Positions 23,933 through 32,966 of a DNA stretch of 64,000 bases are shown one piece after another. Made by a program: the position numbers and the translations under genes. The stretch is from Fictibacillus marinisediminis (lineage in GTDB: Bacteria > Bacillota > Bacilli > Bacillales > Fictibacillaceae). The stretch covers positions 3,844,001-3,908,000 of the forward strand of contig NZ_JAIWJX010000002.1 of the NCBI RefSeq assembly GCF_023149135.1, read 5' to 3'. The stretch's first letter is position 1; each line of letters begins with the position of its first letter. The notes under the pieces are model-generated. The model was not told the DNA's origin. It saw only the letters and a program-made list of their open reading frames with translations, and searched no databases.

Positions 23933-25336
23933 ATGACAGATCAAAGAGAACTGCTTGAGCTTGAAATCGAAGGAATCATCAACGAATCTGGCGAGAATAT
24001 CATCGTTACCGACAGCGAGGGATTTATTTTGCGTGCGGTCAAAAACAGCGAGGAGATGTACGGCATCTCGTCCGAGGAGCTTGTCGGAACGTCCGTCAGA
24101 GAGCTGGAGCAGAAGAAAATCTTTAATCCGTCCGTGACGCTAAGGGTAATCCAGCAGAAAAAGCCGGTCACCTTCATGCAGAAAACGGGCACCGGTAAGA
24201 TCATCATGACCCGCGGTGTACCCATCTTTAATGAAGAAAACGAGATTAAGAGGATCATCAGTTTTTCACATGATATGACGGAAATTGAAGAATTGAAAAG
24301 CGAATACGAGAAACTGCAGCTGAAGATGATGCGTTATGAAAACGAAATTGAACAGCTTCGCGGCCGTGAAATTGTGCCATCCGATGTGGTCATCAACAGC
24401 AAAACGATGCAAACCGTGTGGGGACTTGTCCATAAGGTCGCAAAAAGTGACGCCACTGTCGTTCTTCAAGGAGAATCCGGTGTCGGAAAAACGGTATTCG
24501 CTAAAGCGCTTCATAACGGAAGTGACCGGAAAGACAAGCCGATGATCGAGGTAAACTGCGGGGCGATCCCTGAGAGCCTCTTTGAATCCGAGATGTTTGG
24601 ATATGAAGCGGGCGCCTTTACCGGGGCGGCCAGCAAAGGAAAAATGGGGCTCATCGAACTCGCCGATCAAGGAACACTCTTTTTAGATGAAGTCGGAGAA
24701 CTGCCGCTTGCCATTCAGGTCAAACTGCTCAAAGTGCTGCAGGAAAAGAAGGTAACCAGAATGGGAAGCACGAAGAGCCGCACCGTAAACTTCCGGCTCG
24801 TAGCGGCAACAAACCGCGATCTCCAAGCGATGGTGAAGACCGGTACCTTCCGAGATGACCTTTTTTACCGATTGAATGTGGTTCCGATCAGCATTCCACC
24901 GCTCCGGGATCGAAAAGAAGAAATCCATCAGCTGACTGAAACCTTCCTGGACAAATTCAACGAAAAGTATGATACCGATAAAACGATGCACCCATCTGCG
25001 CTTAAAGCCTTCTGGCAGTATGATTGGCCGGGCAATGTGAGAGAGCTGGAGAACTTAATGGAACGGCTCGTCGTCACGCTCGAAAACAAGACAATCCTGC
25101 CTGACCATCTGCCGTTTACGCAAAAAGTGGAGGAAGATGGCGTTCCAGAATACGATGCACAGAGCTCTTCCCTGCAGGAGGCGTTGGAACATGTGGAAAG
25201 AAACTGGCTGCTTCGTGCCTGCCGAGACTGCAAATCTACCTATGAAATGGCAGACTATCTGGGGCTGAGCCAGCCGACTGTCGTTCGCCGTCTTAAAAAG
25301 TACAATATTGATTCAAAAACGAATCATCGATTCTAA
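23933..25336 (+). CDS. Sigma-54-dependent activator with PAS domain (GabR/RocR-like)
   Basis: The 467-residue protein contains a PAS sensor (IIVTDSEGFILRAVKNSEEMYGIS), a short coiled linker, and an AAA+ domain with Walker A GESGVGKT near residue 180, GAFTGA near 227 (the sigma-54 contact loop) and Walker B GTLFLDEVGEL. It ends with a helix-turn-helix (TYEMADYLGLSQPTVVRRLKKY). It should activate the sigma-54 promoter 72 bp downstream of its own stop. An analogous PAS-containing activator (GabR) controls the gab cluster in Bacillus thuringiensis. I start at the ATG 23933 (9 nt after GGGAG) rather than the GTG at 23927. Confidence 0.92.
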   Translation: MTDQRELLELEIEGIINESGENIIVTDSEGFILRAVKNSEEMYGISSEELVGTSVRELEQKKIFNPSVTLRVIQQKKPVTFMQKTGTGKIIMTRGVPIFNEENEIKRIISFSHDMTEIEELKSEYEKLQLKMMRYENEIEQLRGREIVPSDVVINSKTMQTVWGLVHKVAKSDATVVLQGESGVGKTVFAKALHNGSDRKDKPMIEVNCGAIPESLFESEMFGYEAGAFTGAASKGKMGLIELADQGTLFLDEVGELPLAIQVKLLKVLQEKKVTRMGSTKSRTVNFRLVAATNRDLQAMVKTGTFRDDLFYRLNVVPISIPPLRDRKEEIHQLTETFLDKFNEKYDTDKTMHPSALKAFWQYDWPGNVRELENLMERLVVTLENKTILPDHLPFTQKVEEDGVPEYDAQSSSLQEALEHVERNWLLRACRDCKSTYEMADYLGLSQPTVVRRLKKYNIDSKTNHRF

Positions 25337-25337
25337 A

Positions 25338-25379
25338 ACGAATCGAGATTCGTAATGTTTAATTCACAAGTGAATTAAA
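25338..25379. promoter_or_regulatory. Two perfect palindromes, probable activator binding sites
   Basis: ACGAATC/GATTCGT around 2 bp occupies 25338-25353 and TTTAATTCAC/GTGAATTAAA around 2 bp occupies 25358-25379. They lie about 29-70 bp upstream of the sigma-54 promoter, next to the activator gene. The two palindromes differ in sequence, so they may bind different proteins. Confidence 0.6.
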
Positions 25380-25407
25380 CACTTGTTCAGAACCTTATAT
25401 CACTGTT

Positions 25408-25423
25408 TGGCACGGAACTTGCA
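25408..25423 (+). promoter_or_regulatory. Sigma-54 promoter of the gab-like operon
   Basis: TGGCAC, five bases, TTGCA is a perfect -24/-12 element. It lies between the sigma-54 activator gene and the aminotransferase gene. Confidence 0.92.
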
Positions 25424-25432
25424 ACTATCTTT

Positions 25433-25446
25433 TGAAAGCGCTTATA
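25433..25446. promoter_or_regulatory. cre site just downstream of the sigma-54 promoter
   Basis: TGAAAGCGCTTATA matches the cre consensus at 13 of 14 positions and covers the transcription start, so CcpA could block or road-block this operon. Confidence 0.6.
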
Positions 25447-25486
25447 AATCTGAAAAGTGCAAACATACTGGCAAAGGGTGGTTATG

Positions 25487-26824
25487 ATGGAAACTCAAAA
25501 ATCCTATGAACAATTGGCAGAACTTGATAAAAAGCATTTTTTGCATCCAACAACAGCAATCAAGCAGCAGCAGGCAACTGGGCCTGATTTTATTTTAACG
25601 AAGGGCGAAGGCATCCGCCTTTATGATCTAAAAGGAAGAAGCGCCATCGACGGCCTCTCCTCTCTTTGGAACGTGAACATCGGGCATGGACGCGAGGAAA
25701 TCGCTCAAGTGGCTTACGAGCAGATGAAAACACTCGGCTACAGCTCTTGCTTTGCGACCTTCAGCAACGAGCCCGCGATCAAACTGGCCGCAAAACTGGC
25801 TGAAATCGCACCGGGCAATCTGACCGCGACCTTCTTTACATCAGGCGGATCTGAATCCAACGACACGGCCTACAAGCTTGCCCGCCACTACTGGATTTTA
25901 AAAGGACAGCCGGAGCGCAAGAAAATCATCTCTCGATCACAGTCTTATCATGGCGTAGCGATGGGAGCGACAAGCGCGACTGGCCTCAAGCCGTTCCGTG
26001 ATTTCACGAACTCATTGGCTCCTGACTTTCATTATGTCGATCATTTTTCACCGCAGGCACTCAGGGATAAAATTCAGGAAGAAGGCCCAGAAACGGTTGC
26101 CGCTTATATCGCGGAGCCGGTTCAAGGAGCTGGCGGTGTTCATATCGCACCGGATGGCTATTTTAGAGAAATCAGAAGCATCTGCGACGAGTTTGGCATC
26201 CTTTTTATCACGGACGAAGTGATTACTGCATTCGGCCGTACCGGTACGTATTTCGGAATCGACCATTATGATGTTGCGCCTGACATGATGTGCTTCGCAA
26301 AAGGAATCACAAGCGGCTATGCCCAGCTCGGCGGTGTCATGATCTCAGAAACGATGCACAACGATTTTATCGAACTGTCAGAAGGAACGCTTCTTCACGG
26401 CTACACGTACAGCGGACATCCGATGGCCTGTGCCGTTGCACTGAAGAACCTGGAAATCCTTGAAAGAGAGAACTTAATCGATAATGCCCGTGTGATGGGT
26501 GAAGAATTGCTGAAAGGCTTTAAACAGATCCAGTCAGAACGCTCGATTGTTGGCGATGTCAGAGCACTCGGCCTCATCGGAGCGGTTGAACTCGTGAAGA
26601 ACAAAGACACCAACGAACGATTCCCGGAGCCACTCGCTCCAAAAGTATTGGCAGAAGCGGCAAAACGCGGGCTCATCATGCGTTCTGTTACGTTCGATAA
26701 CCAGGATACGATTGTATTCGCACCGCCGCTGATCATCAATAAACAGGACATCAGCGAACTCATCCAGATTTTAAACGAAGCGATCGAAGCGGTAGAAAGC
26801 AAAGCCGTTTCAGAATTCAACTAG
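25487..26824 (+). CDS. Class III omega-aminotransferase (GABA/beta-alanine type)
   Basis: The protein of about 445 residues is a class III PLP-dependent aminotransferase: FTSGGSESNDTAYKLARHYW, SYHGVAMGATSATG, FITDEVITAFGRTG with the PLP-pyridine aspartate (about D243), and FAKGITSGYAQLGG with the Schiff-base lysine (about K272). Together with the semialdehyde dehydrogenase and permease genes downstream it would take an omega-amino acid such as GABA to its semialdehyde. The sequence is of the general omega-amino acid:pyruvate group, so the amino donor is not certain. Two adjacent ATGs (25484, 25487) follow AAAGGGTGG; the second has better spacing. Transcription depends on the sigma-54 promoter at 25408. 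Confidence 0.88.
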   Translation: METQKSYEQLAELDKKHFLHPTTAIKQQQATGPDFILTKGEGIRLYDLKGRSAIDGLSSLWNVNIGHGREEIAQVAYEQMKTLGYSSCFATFSNEPAIKLAAKLAEIAPGNLTATFFTSGGSESNDTAYKLARHYWILKGQPERKKIISRSQSYHGVAMGATSATGLKPFRDFTNSLAPDFHYVDHFSPQALRDKIQEEGPETVAAYIAEPVQGAGGVHIAPDGYFREIRSICDEFGILFITDEVITAFGRTGTYFGIDHYDVAPDMMCFAKGITSGYAQLGGVMISETMHNDFIELSEGTLLHGYTYSGHPMACAVALKNLEILERENLIDNARVMGEELLKGFKQIQSERSIVGDVRALGLIGAVELVKNKDTNERFPEPLAPKVLAEAAKRGLIMRSVTFDNQDTIVFAPPLIINKQDISELIQILNEAIEAVESKAVSEFN

Positions 26825-26843
26825 ACACGACAGGAGGGATTTC

Positions 26844-28220
26844 ATGCAATCACTGATCGAAGTAACCAATCCGGCAACTAACGCCGTAGTCGATACGGTA
26901 CCGAATGGAGGACGAGAAGAAGCCCGTGCGGCAGCGGATGCTGCTTATGACGCGTTCAAAAGCTGGTCGAAGCGGACCGCTGAAGACCGTGCTGCCCTGC
27001 TCATGAAATGGTATCACCTCATCGAAGAATCCAAGCTGGAACTGGCCGAACTCATGACAAAAGAACAAGGAAAACCGTTAAAAGAAGCGATCGGCGAGAT
27101 CACCTACGCCAACAGCTTCATTTCCTGGTATGCGGAGGAAGGAAGACGGGTGTATGGGCAAACCATTCCCGCAACGCATCCAGACAAGCGAATCCTCGTG
27201 CAGAAGCAGCCCGTCGGTGTGATCGCTGCGATTACACCATGGAACTTCCCGGCCGCCATGATTACGAGAAAAGTGGCTCCCGCACTTGCTGCAGGATGTA
27301 CGGCTGTCGTCAAGCCAGCGGAACAAACACCTTTAACGGCCATCCGGCTGGCTGAACTTGCTGTGGAAGCAGGCATACCAAAAGGCGTGCTGCAGGTCGT
27401 AACCGGTGAAGCAGCTGAGATTTCGGACGCCTGGATGGAAGACACACGCGTGCGAAAGATCTCGTTTACAGGTTCTACTGAAGTCGGCAAGCTGCTCATG
27501 CGGAAAGCTGCAGATACCGTGAAAAAGATTTCCCTGGAACTTGGCGGACACGCTCCTTTTATCGTGATGGAGGATGCCAATATTGAAAAAGCCGTACAGG
27601 GATTGCTCGCTTCCAAGTACCGAAACGCCGGGCAAACGTGCGTATGTACAAACCGCGTGTATGTTCAGGATTCGATCGCTGAGGAGTTCAGCACCGCTTT
27701 TGTAAAAGCTGTTTCAGCGCTAAAAGTAGGAAACGGCCTGGAAGACGGAACGGACATCGGGCCGTTAATTGATCTAAACGCTGTTGAAAAAGTACAGCAG
27801 CATGTGCAGGACGCCCTTGAGAAAGGCGGAATGCTCGCTTGCGGCGGATCATCTCAAGAGGGCTCCCTGTTCATGGAGCCGACCGTCATCACAAGCGCAG
27901 CCGACGACATGCTCTGCATGAACGAAGAAACGTTTGGACCGCTGGCACCGATCGCCACGTTCAAAACAGCAGAGGAAGTCATCGAGCGGGCCAACAACAC
28001 ACCTTATGGCCTTGCAGCTTATGTTTATACCGAAAACCTAAGCCAGGCACTCACCCTTTCCGAAGAGCTCGAGTATGGCATTGTCGGATTGAACGATGCC
28101 TTGCCATCCGTCGCTCAGGCACCATTTGGCGGAACGAAGCAAAGCGGATTGGGCCGTGAAGGCGGCCATTTTGGAATCGAGGAGTATTTGGAAGTGAAAT
28201 ACGTTTCCATCGGCTTATAA
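26844..28220 (+). CDS. gabD: Succinate-semialdehyde dehydrogenase (GabD-like)
   Basis: This 458-residue aldehyde dehydrogenase has the oxyanion asparagine in AITPWNFPAAMI (about N134), E232 in SLELGGHAPFI, and catalytic C266 in NAGQTCVCTNRVYV. The second cysteine two residues later forms the redox pair known from GabD. TKEQGKPLKEA and APFGGTKQSGLGREGG also match the GabD group. It would oxidise succinate semialdehyde to succinate with NAD(P)+, draining the aminotransferase product into the TCA cycle. AGGAGG precedes the ATG, 19 nt after the upstream stop. Confidence 0.92.
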   Translation: MQSLIEVTNPATNAVVDTVPNGGREEARAAADAAYDAFKSWSKRTAEDRAALLMKWYHLIEESKLELAELMTKEQGKPLKEAIGEITYANSFISWYAEEGRRVYGQTIPATHPDKRILVQKQPVGVIAAITPWNFPAAMITRKVAPALAAGCTAVVKPAEQTPLTAIRLAELAVEAGIPKGVLQVVTGEAAEISDAWMEDTRVRKISFTGSTEVGKLLMRKAADTVKKISLELGGHAPFIVMEDANIEKAVQGLLASKYRNAGQTCVCTNRVYVQDSIAEEFSTAFVKAVSALKVGNGLEDGTDIGPLIDLNAVEKVQQHVQDALEKGGMLACGGSSQEGSLFMEPTVITSAADDMLCMNEETFGPLAPIATFKTAEEVIERANNTPYGLAAYVYTENLSQALTLSEELEYGIVGLNDALPSVAQAPFGGTKQSGLGREGGHFGIEEYLEVKYVSIGL

Positions 28221-28267
28221 CACTTTGAACCATACTTTCACTATAAAAGTCAGGGAGGCGAAAACGA

Positions 28268-29665
28268 TTGAAGAATAAAGAAGGACTGCAGAAACAACTG
28301 AAAACAAGGCACATCACGATGATCTCCTTGGGAGGCATTATCGGAGCAGGGCTGTTTGTCGGCGCAGGCTCCGTCATCAACTCTACTGGGCCGGCTGCCG
28401 TCATGTCGTATGCATTTGCAGGCATACTCGTCGTGTTCCTTATGCGGATGCTTGGCGAGATGGCCGCCCGCAATCCGGACAGCGGCTCATTTGCCACCTA
28501 CGCCCGTGAAGCCATCGGGCCTTGGGCAGGATACACCATCGGCTGGCTCTACTGGTTCTTCTGGGTTATCGTCATCGCCATCGAGGCTGTAGCCGGCGGA
28601 GCGATCGTTCACGGATGGATTCCTTCCATTCCGATCTGGACTTGGAGCCTCATCTTAACCGTCTTGCTTACCATGACCAACATCTTCTCCGTCAAATCAT
28701 TCGGAGAGTTCGAATACTGGTTCGCATTGATCAAAATTGTCGCTATCACGCTCTTTATGGGAATCGGATTAGCGATCATCTTCCATCTGTTCCCGGGTAT
28801 TAAATCTCCTGACACATCCAACTTGGTCGGAAGAGGCGGTTTTGCTCCGAACGGATTAAGCTCTATTTTCCTTGGAGTAGCAACCGTCATCTTCGCCTAC
28901 TTTGGGGCTGAGATTGCGGCCATTGCGGCAGGCGAATCAGAAGATCCGAAAAAGACGATCCGGATCGCCATCAAAAGTGTTGTCTGGCGTATTCTCATTT
29001 TCTACATCGGTTCCGTCGCCATTCTCGTTACCTTGCTGCCGTGGAACTCAACAACTGCGCTGGAAAGCCCATATGTAACGTTGCTGAAGATGGTCAACAT
29101 TCCAGGTGCAGGCCTGATCATGAACATTGTTGTCCTGACGTCTGTGCTCTCGTGTTTGAACTCAGCACTCTATACGAACTCACGCATGATTTATTCTCTC
29201 GCTCAGCGTGGAGATGCACCCAAAGGATTCCTTAAGCTGAGCAAGCAAGGCGTTCCGGTCCGAGCGGTTTGGGCAGGAACCATCGTTGCCTTTATCGCTG
29301 CCATCTTTAACTTTGTATCACCGGACAAGCTGTTTCAGTTCCTCGTCAACGCATCCGGTGCCATCGCCTTGATTGTATACCTGGCGATTGCCATCTCGCA
29401 CATCGTGATCCGGCGCCGAGCAGAGGCTAAAGGCGAAGCCCTTGAATTGAAAATGTGGCTCTTTCCGGGCTTATCGTACTTCGTGATTGCAAGCATCGTC
29501 ATCATTCTCGTGTCGATGGCATTTATCAGCTCCATGCGCTCACAGCTGCTCCTTACCCTGCTCGTAACAGCAGTAGTCATCGCTTCCTATTTCTTATTGA
29601 AAAAGAGAAATGAAGCCGCGAGAAGCCGTTATGAAGAAAAAACGGCGAGCCCGATGATTGATTAA
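28268..29665 (+). CDS. gabP: APC-family amino acid permease (GabP-like)
   Basis: The 465-residue protein has twelve predicted helices and the AAT-family opening LKTRHITMISLGGIIGAGLFVGAGSVI, then FLMRMLGEMAARNPDSGSFATYAREAIGPWAG and GWLYWFFWVIVIAIEAVAG. The location as third gene of the aminotransferase/gabD operon points to uptake of GABA or a related amino acid. The start is TTG at 28268 with CAGGGAGGCG upstream and no closer ATG. It is followed by a terminator. Confidence 0.88.
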   Translation: MKNKEGLQKQLKTRHITMISLGGIIGAGLFVGAGSVINSTGPAAVMSYAFAGILVVFLMRMLGEMAARNPDSGSFATYAREAIGPWAGYTIGWLYWFFWVIVIAIEAVAGGAIVHGWIPSIPIWTWSLILTVLLTMTNIFSVKSFGEFEYWFALIKIVAITLFMGIGLAIIFHLFPGIKSPDTSNLVGRGGFAPNGLSSIFLGVATVIFAYFGAEIAAIAAGESEDPKKTIRIAIKSVVWRILIFYIGSVAILVTLLPWNSTTALESPYVTLLKMVNIPGAGLIMNIVVLTSVLSCLNSALYTNSRMIYSLAQRGDAPKGFLKLSKQGVPVRAVWAGTIVAFIAAIFNFVSPDKLFQFLVNASGAIALIVYLAIAISHIVIRRRAEAKGEALELKMWLFPGLSYFVIASIVIILVSMAFISSMRSQLLLTLLVTAVVIASYFLLKKRNEAARSRYEEKTASPMID

Positions 29666-29673
29666 ATAAGGAA

Positions 29674-29717
29674 GCCCCGCCCTTTTGCTAGTTTGCTGGC
29701 TGGAGGGTGGGGTTTTT
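29674..29717 (+). terminator. Intrinsic terminator of the gab-like operon
   Basis: CCCCGCCC and GGGTGGGG (G-U pairs allowed) enclose a long loop and are followed by TTTTT. Confidence 0.75.
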
Positions 29718-29781
29718 GCGGTTTTATGGCTGGAGGAATTTCTGATCGTTTAGTTGAATTTCATTTACAGAAAGGAGTGGC

Positions 29782-30309
29782 ATGATGAATTTTAGTATGA
29801 CAGAAGCGATAGAAATTCTGGAACGCACCCCGCAATCATTAGCGTATTTTTTGTCTGATTTATCCCCTGGCTGGCTGCAATGCCATGAAGGTGAAGGAAC
29901 GTGGAATGCAGATGAAGTCATCGATCATCTCATTGAGGGAGAGAAAGTGAACTGGATTCCGAGGCTGGAGATGATTCTTGGGGACGGTGAAAGTAAACCC
30001 TTCCCCCCGTTTGATCGCTATGCTCATTTAAATGATGAAACTGAGACGCCGATTGAACAAAAGCTGGCTGAATTTAAAACGATTAGAGAACAAAATATCA
30101 CCCAACTGAGGAAACTAATTCAAGACGAATCTCTTCTTGAATCGAAAGGTATACACCCCGCATTTGGCCCCGTAAAGGCGCGGGAACTCATTTCGACGTG
30201 GGTTGTTCATGATTTAACGCACATCGCTCAAATCGTGCGTGTGATGGCTGAGAGATACAGGGCGGACGTTGGCCCCTGGGTTGAATATTTAGGGATATTG
30301 AAGAAGTAA
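29782..30309 (+). CDS. DinB-family (YfiT-like) metal-dependent protein
   Basis: The 175-residue protein is a four-helix DinB-superfamily member. The putative metal ligands are histidines in [11 protein letters not shown] and [11 protein letters not shown]. The pattern [10 protein letters not shown]...[17 protein letters not shown] is typical of the DinB_2 group, which includes thiol-dependent transferases such as bacillithiol transferases. The substrate is unknown. AAAGGAGTGG lies upstream of two adjacent ATGs (29782 and 29785); either may be used. Confidence 0.85.
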   Translation: MMNFSMTEAIEILERTPQSLAYFLSDLSPGWLQCHEGEGTWNADEVIDHLIEGEKVNWIPRLEMILGDGESKPFPPFDRYAHLNDETETPIEQKLAEFKTIREQNITQLRKLIQDESLLESKGIHPAFGPVKARELISTWVVHDLTHIAQIVRVMAERYRADVGPWVEYLGILKK

Positions 30310-30337
30310 GACGGCTGGTAGTTTACCATAATTGCAG

Positions 30338-30440
30338 TTTGGACAGTAAATGTCTGATTTTGGACAGTATTTCCTTCACTTTGGACAGTATTTCTATCAT
30401 TCCGGACAGTAAATCCTGCATTTCGGATAGTATTTTCCCT
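30338..30440. repeat. Array D: five exact 21-bp units with core TTTGGACAGTA
   Basis: The GGACAG core recurs at 30341, 30362, 30383, 30404 and 30425 (the last is GGATAG). Each core is followed by alternating AAAT or TTTC tails. The array is preceded by GTTTACCATAAT and followed by a minus-oriented terminator; array E at 37340 has the same flanks, so the whole block is duplicated. Confidence 0.92.
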
Positions 30441-30450
30441 CACACATCAC

Positions 30451-30483
30451 AAAACAACCCACACGGCCTATGCCGGGTGGGTT
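30451..30483 (-). terminator. Intrinsic terminator of the XRE-cupin/dipeptide operon
   Basis: AACCCAC-CGGC and GCCG-GTGGGTT pair with one mismatch and a 4-nt loop; the minus strand continues GTTTTG. It is a paralogue of the terminator at 37452. Confidence 0.75.
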
Positions 30484-30504
30484 GCCTAACTAGTTTCCCC
30501 TTAC

Positions 30505-31038
30505 TTACATCGACGTCATCGCCCAAATCGACACCGACACACTCTTTCCAGAATTAATATACCGGTGAGGAGTCGTGCTCGAGAAATGTATGCTGTCCCC
30601 TTCATGAAGATGAATCTCTTTTTCTCCCAGAATAACAATCAATTCCCCCTGCAGCACAATCCCGCACTCTTCTCCTGTATGAGAAACAAGCTCTGCTTCA
30701 CTCATTACCCCCGGCTCGATCTCGACCATCAGAAAATCGAGTTTCCCACTGCGGTTTGGCGTCAGCTCATGGTACTTTACCTTTTCATCAGAAAGCTGGA
30801 TCAACCGGCGCTGCTGTTTCCGTACGACAAGCTCATCTTCTTCCACACCTTCAAAAAAGTAATGCAGAGGAACACTCAGGCTGCTGCAGATTTTCCAAAA
30901 CGTGCTGACCGTGGGATCGACCAGTCCTCGCTCAATCTGAGACAGCAGGCTGGGGCTTAATCCGGTTTGCAATGCGAATTCCTGCAGCGTGAAGTTGCGC
31001 TGCTTCCGCAGTTCTCGAAGCCGCTCTCCCTGAATCAA
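30505..31038 (-). CDS. XRE-cupin transcriptional regulator
   Basis: The 177-residue protein has an N-terminal helix-turn-helix (LRELRKQRNFTLQEFALQTGLSPSLLSQIERG) and a C-terminal cupin_2 domain (GIVLQGELIVILGEKEIHLHEGDSIHFSSTTPHRY). Such regulators usually sense a small metabolite and control neighbouring transport or catabolic genes. It is the last gene of the ddpX/dipeptide ABC operon, so it probably regulates that operon. The start is TTG at 31038, preceded by AAGGAGGAG. Confidence 0.88.
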   Translation of the reverse strand: MIQGERLRELRKQRNFTLQEFALQTGLSPSLLSQIERGLVDPTVSTFWKICSSLSVPLHYFFEGVEEDELVVRKQQRRLIQLSDEKVKYHELTPNRSGKLDFLMVEIEPGVMSEAELVSHTGEECGIVLQGELIVILGEKEIHLHEGDSIHFSSTTPHRYINSGKSVSVSIWAMTSM

Positions 31039-31050
31039 AGCTACTCCTCC

Positions 31051-31992
31051 TTATTCTTGGAGATGACAGGCAAAGCCATGCTCCTCTGTCTTATTTTCAA
31101 ACGGGGGAGCCTTCAGGCAAACCTCCATCCGGAAAGGACAGCGATCATAAAACACACACGCCTCATTCCCCGCTTTCACTTCAGCAGGCTGTGCAAAACT
31201 TAACTTTTCCGCATCCTCTGACTCAAAAATACTCGGCAAAGACGAAAGCAATATTTTTGTATACGGATGGCGCGGCCGTTCAAAGAGCTCAGCTGAAGGG
31301 CCCAGCTCCACAATTCGCCCTTTGTACATGACCGCTATCTGATCACACATGTATCGAATCACAGACATGTTGTGGGAAATGAACAGATACGTTAAATGAC
31401 GTTCTCTCTTCAGCTCCTTCAGCAAGTTCAGCACCTGGGCCTGAACCGAGACATCCAGTGCGGAGGTTGGTTCATCCAGCACGATAAACGAAGGATCAGT
31501 GATGAGTGCACGGGCAATCGCAATCCGCTGACGTTGCCCGCCGCTGAATTCATGCGGATAGCGGTCAAGTTGCTCCGCTTTTAATCCGACCCGTTTCATC
31601 AGAGAAATAAGGCGCAAGCGCTCTCCTTTTTCTTTTCGCTGCTTGCTGTCCAGTGCCAGCAGCGGCTCGAGAATAATATCCTTCACCCGCATCCGCGGAT
31701 CGAGCGAAGACTGCGGATCCTGAAACACGGTTTGGATTTCGCCCGGTCGGGGACGCCTAAATTTGTTCTTTTTCCATAAAGGATTCCCTTGGTAATGGAT
31801 TATTCCATCTGATGGCACTTCCAGGCCGATCAGCATCTTTCCGAGCGTGCTCTTCCCGGAGCCTGATTCACCGACAAGTCCGAGAACACTTCCTTTCTCA
31901 ACACGAAGATTAGCGTCACTGACCGCCTGAATCACATGCTTCCCTTTAGAAAACGACTTCTCCACTTTTTCAAATTGAATGAGTGTGCTCAA
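31051..31992 (-). CDS. Dipeptide/oligopeptide ABC transporter ATPase, DppF/OppF type
   Basis: The 313-residue ATPase carries Walker A GESGSGKST near residue 40, Q-loop VFQDPQSSLDPR, signature LSGGQRQRIAIARAL (here EFSGGQRQR) and Walker B FIVLDEPTSALD. The C-terminal oligopeptide-transporter domain with its cysteine cluster (CVFYDRCPFRMEVC) is typical of Dpp/Opp ATPases that bind a 4Fe-4S or are cysteine-rich. The start is TTG at 31992, sharing TTGA with the end of the partner ATPase gene. It pairs with the DppD-type subunit to power the permease. Confidence 0.92.
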   Translation of the reverse strand: MSTLIQFEKVEKSFSKGKHVIQAVSDANLRVEKGSVLGLVGESGSGKSTLGKMLIGLEVPSDGIIHYQGNPLWKKNKFRRPRPGEIQTVFQDPQSSLDPRMRVKDIILEPLLALDSKQRKEKGERLRLISLMKRVGLKAEQLDRYPHEFSGGQRQRIAIARALITDPSFIVLDEPTSALDVSVQAQVLNLLKELKRERHLTYLFISHNMSVIRYMCDQIAVMYKGRIVELGPSAELFERPRHPYTKILLSSLPSIFESEDAEKLSFAQPAEVKAGNEACVFYDRCPFRMEVCLKAPPFENKTEEHGFACHLQE

Positions 31993-32954
31993 TGGCTTGT
32001 CCCCCTCAACCAGCAGGCTGCTGAACGGTTATCTGATACCGGTTCAAGAGCAGGCGCAGAAACACCGCAAATATCAATAGCTTTGCTGCACCTTGAAGCA
32101 AAGGCACAGCCGGCCGGCCGGTTCTGAAGATCTGGAACTTCACCTGGAATCGCCTTTAACGGCTGGCCGGGATTCGCCAGATCAGGAAGGGCGTGAAGCA
32201 GTGCTTCCGTATACGGATGGGAAGGCGCGTTCAAGACCTCTTCTGTCTTCCCTTCCTCCACCACCTCTCCGGCATACATGACCATCACTCGGTCGCACAC
32301 CTTGGACACAACACCTAAATCATGCGTGATCAAAAGGACGGACGTCCCTCTTTTGGCATTCAGTTCCTTGATCAACTGTAAAATTTCCTGCTGAATGGTA
32401 ACATCAAGAGCAGTTGTCGGCTCATCGGCGATCAGCAGATCGGGTGGTGCAGACATCGCAAGTGCAATCACAATCCGCTGGCGCATGCCTCCGCTCAGTT
32501 CAAACGGATACTTTTTAGCCACAAACTCCGGATCATGGATATGCACATCGCGCAAGGCTTGAACGGCCAGCCGGTACGCTTCTTTTTTCGAGACGCCGCG
32601 ATGGCGCTTCATCACTTCCGCGAGCTGATTCCCAACTTTCATCGTTGGATGCAGAGCGGTCATCGGCTCCTGAAACACCATGCCGATCTTCTTGCCTCGA
32701 AGGCTCTGCATCTCTTTTTTTCCAAGCCTCATAAGGTTCTGTCCCAGGTAGGAGATCTCGCCGTTTGAGATGTGAGCGTTGGAGCCGAGCAGCCCTAAAA
32801 TGGATAGAGCAGTCACCGATTTACCTGAACCCGACTCCCCCACAACCCCTAAAATTTCTCCTTTATCAATCGAAAGGCTGACATTGCGAAGGGCCTGAAC
32901 CTTACCTCTCATGCCTGTAAAATCCACACATAAATCTTTCATCTCCAATACCAT
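31989..32954 (-). CDS. Dipeptide/oligopeptide ABC transporter ATPase, DppD/OppD type
   Basis: This 321-residue ATPase has Walker A GESGSGKS, Q-loop MVFQEPMTALHPTMKVG, signature ELSGGMRQRIVIALAM and Walker B LLIADEPTTALDVT, plus the oligopeptide C-terminal extension (CAFASRCSKAIDIC). ELSGGMRQR with MTALHP is the DppD/OppD form. GGAGGGG precedes its ATG. It lies 12 nt after the permease gene, in a standard A-B-C-D-F order. Confidence 0.93.
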   Translation of the reverse strand: MVLEMKDLCVDFTGMRGKVQALRNVSLSIDKGEILGVVGESGSGKSVTALSILGLLGSNAHISNGEISYLGQNLMRLGKKEMQSLRGKKIGMVFQEPMTALHPTMKVGNQLAEVMKRHRGVSKKEAYRLAVQALRDVHIHDPEFVAKKYPFELSGGMRQRIVIALAMSAPPDLLIADEPTTALDVTIQQEILQLIKELNAKRGTSVLLITHDLGVVSKVCDRVMVMYAGEVVEEGKTEEVLNAPSHPYTEALLHALPDLANPGQPLKAIPGEVPDLQNRPAGCAFASRCSKAIDICGVSAPALEPVSDNRSAACWLRGTSH

Positions 32955-32966
32955 GATGCACCCCTC

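Noticed and set aside
30228..30443. 71-residue minus-strand frame over array D
   Set aside because: Repeat-driven open frame overlapping the end of the DinB gene on the other strand.
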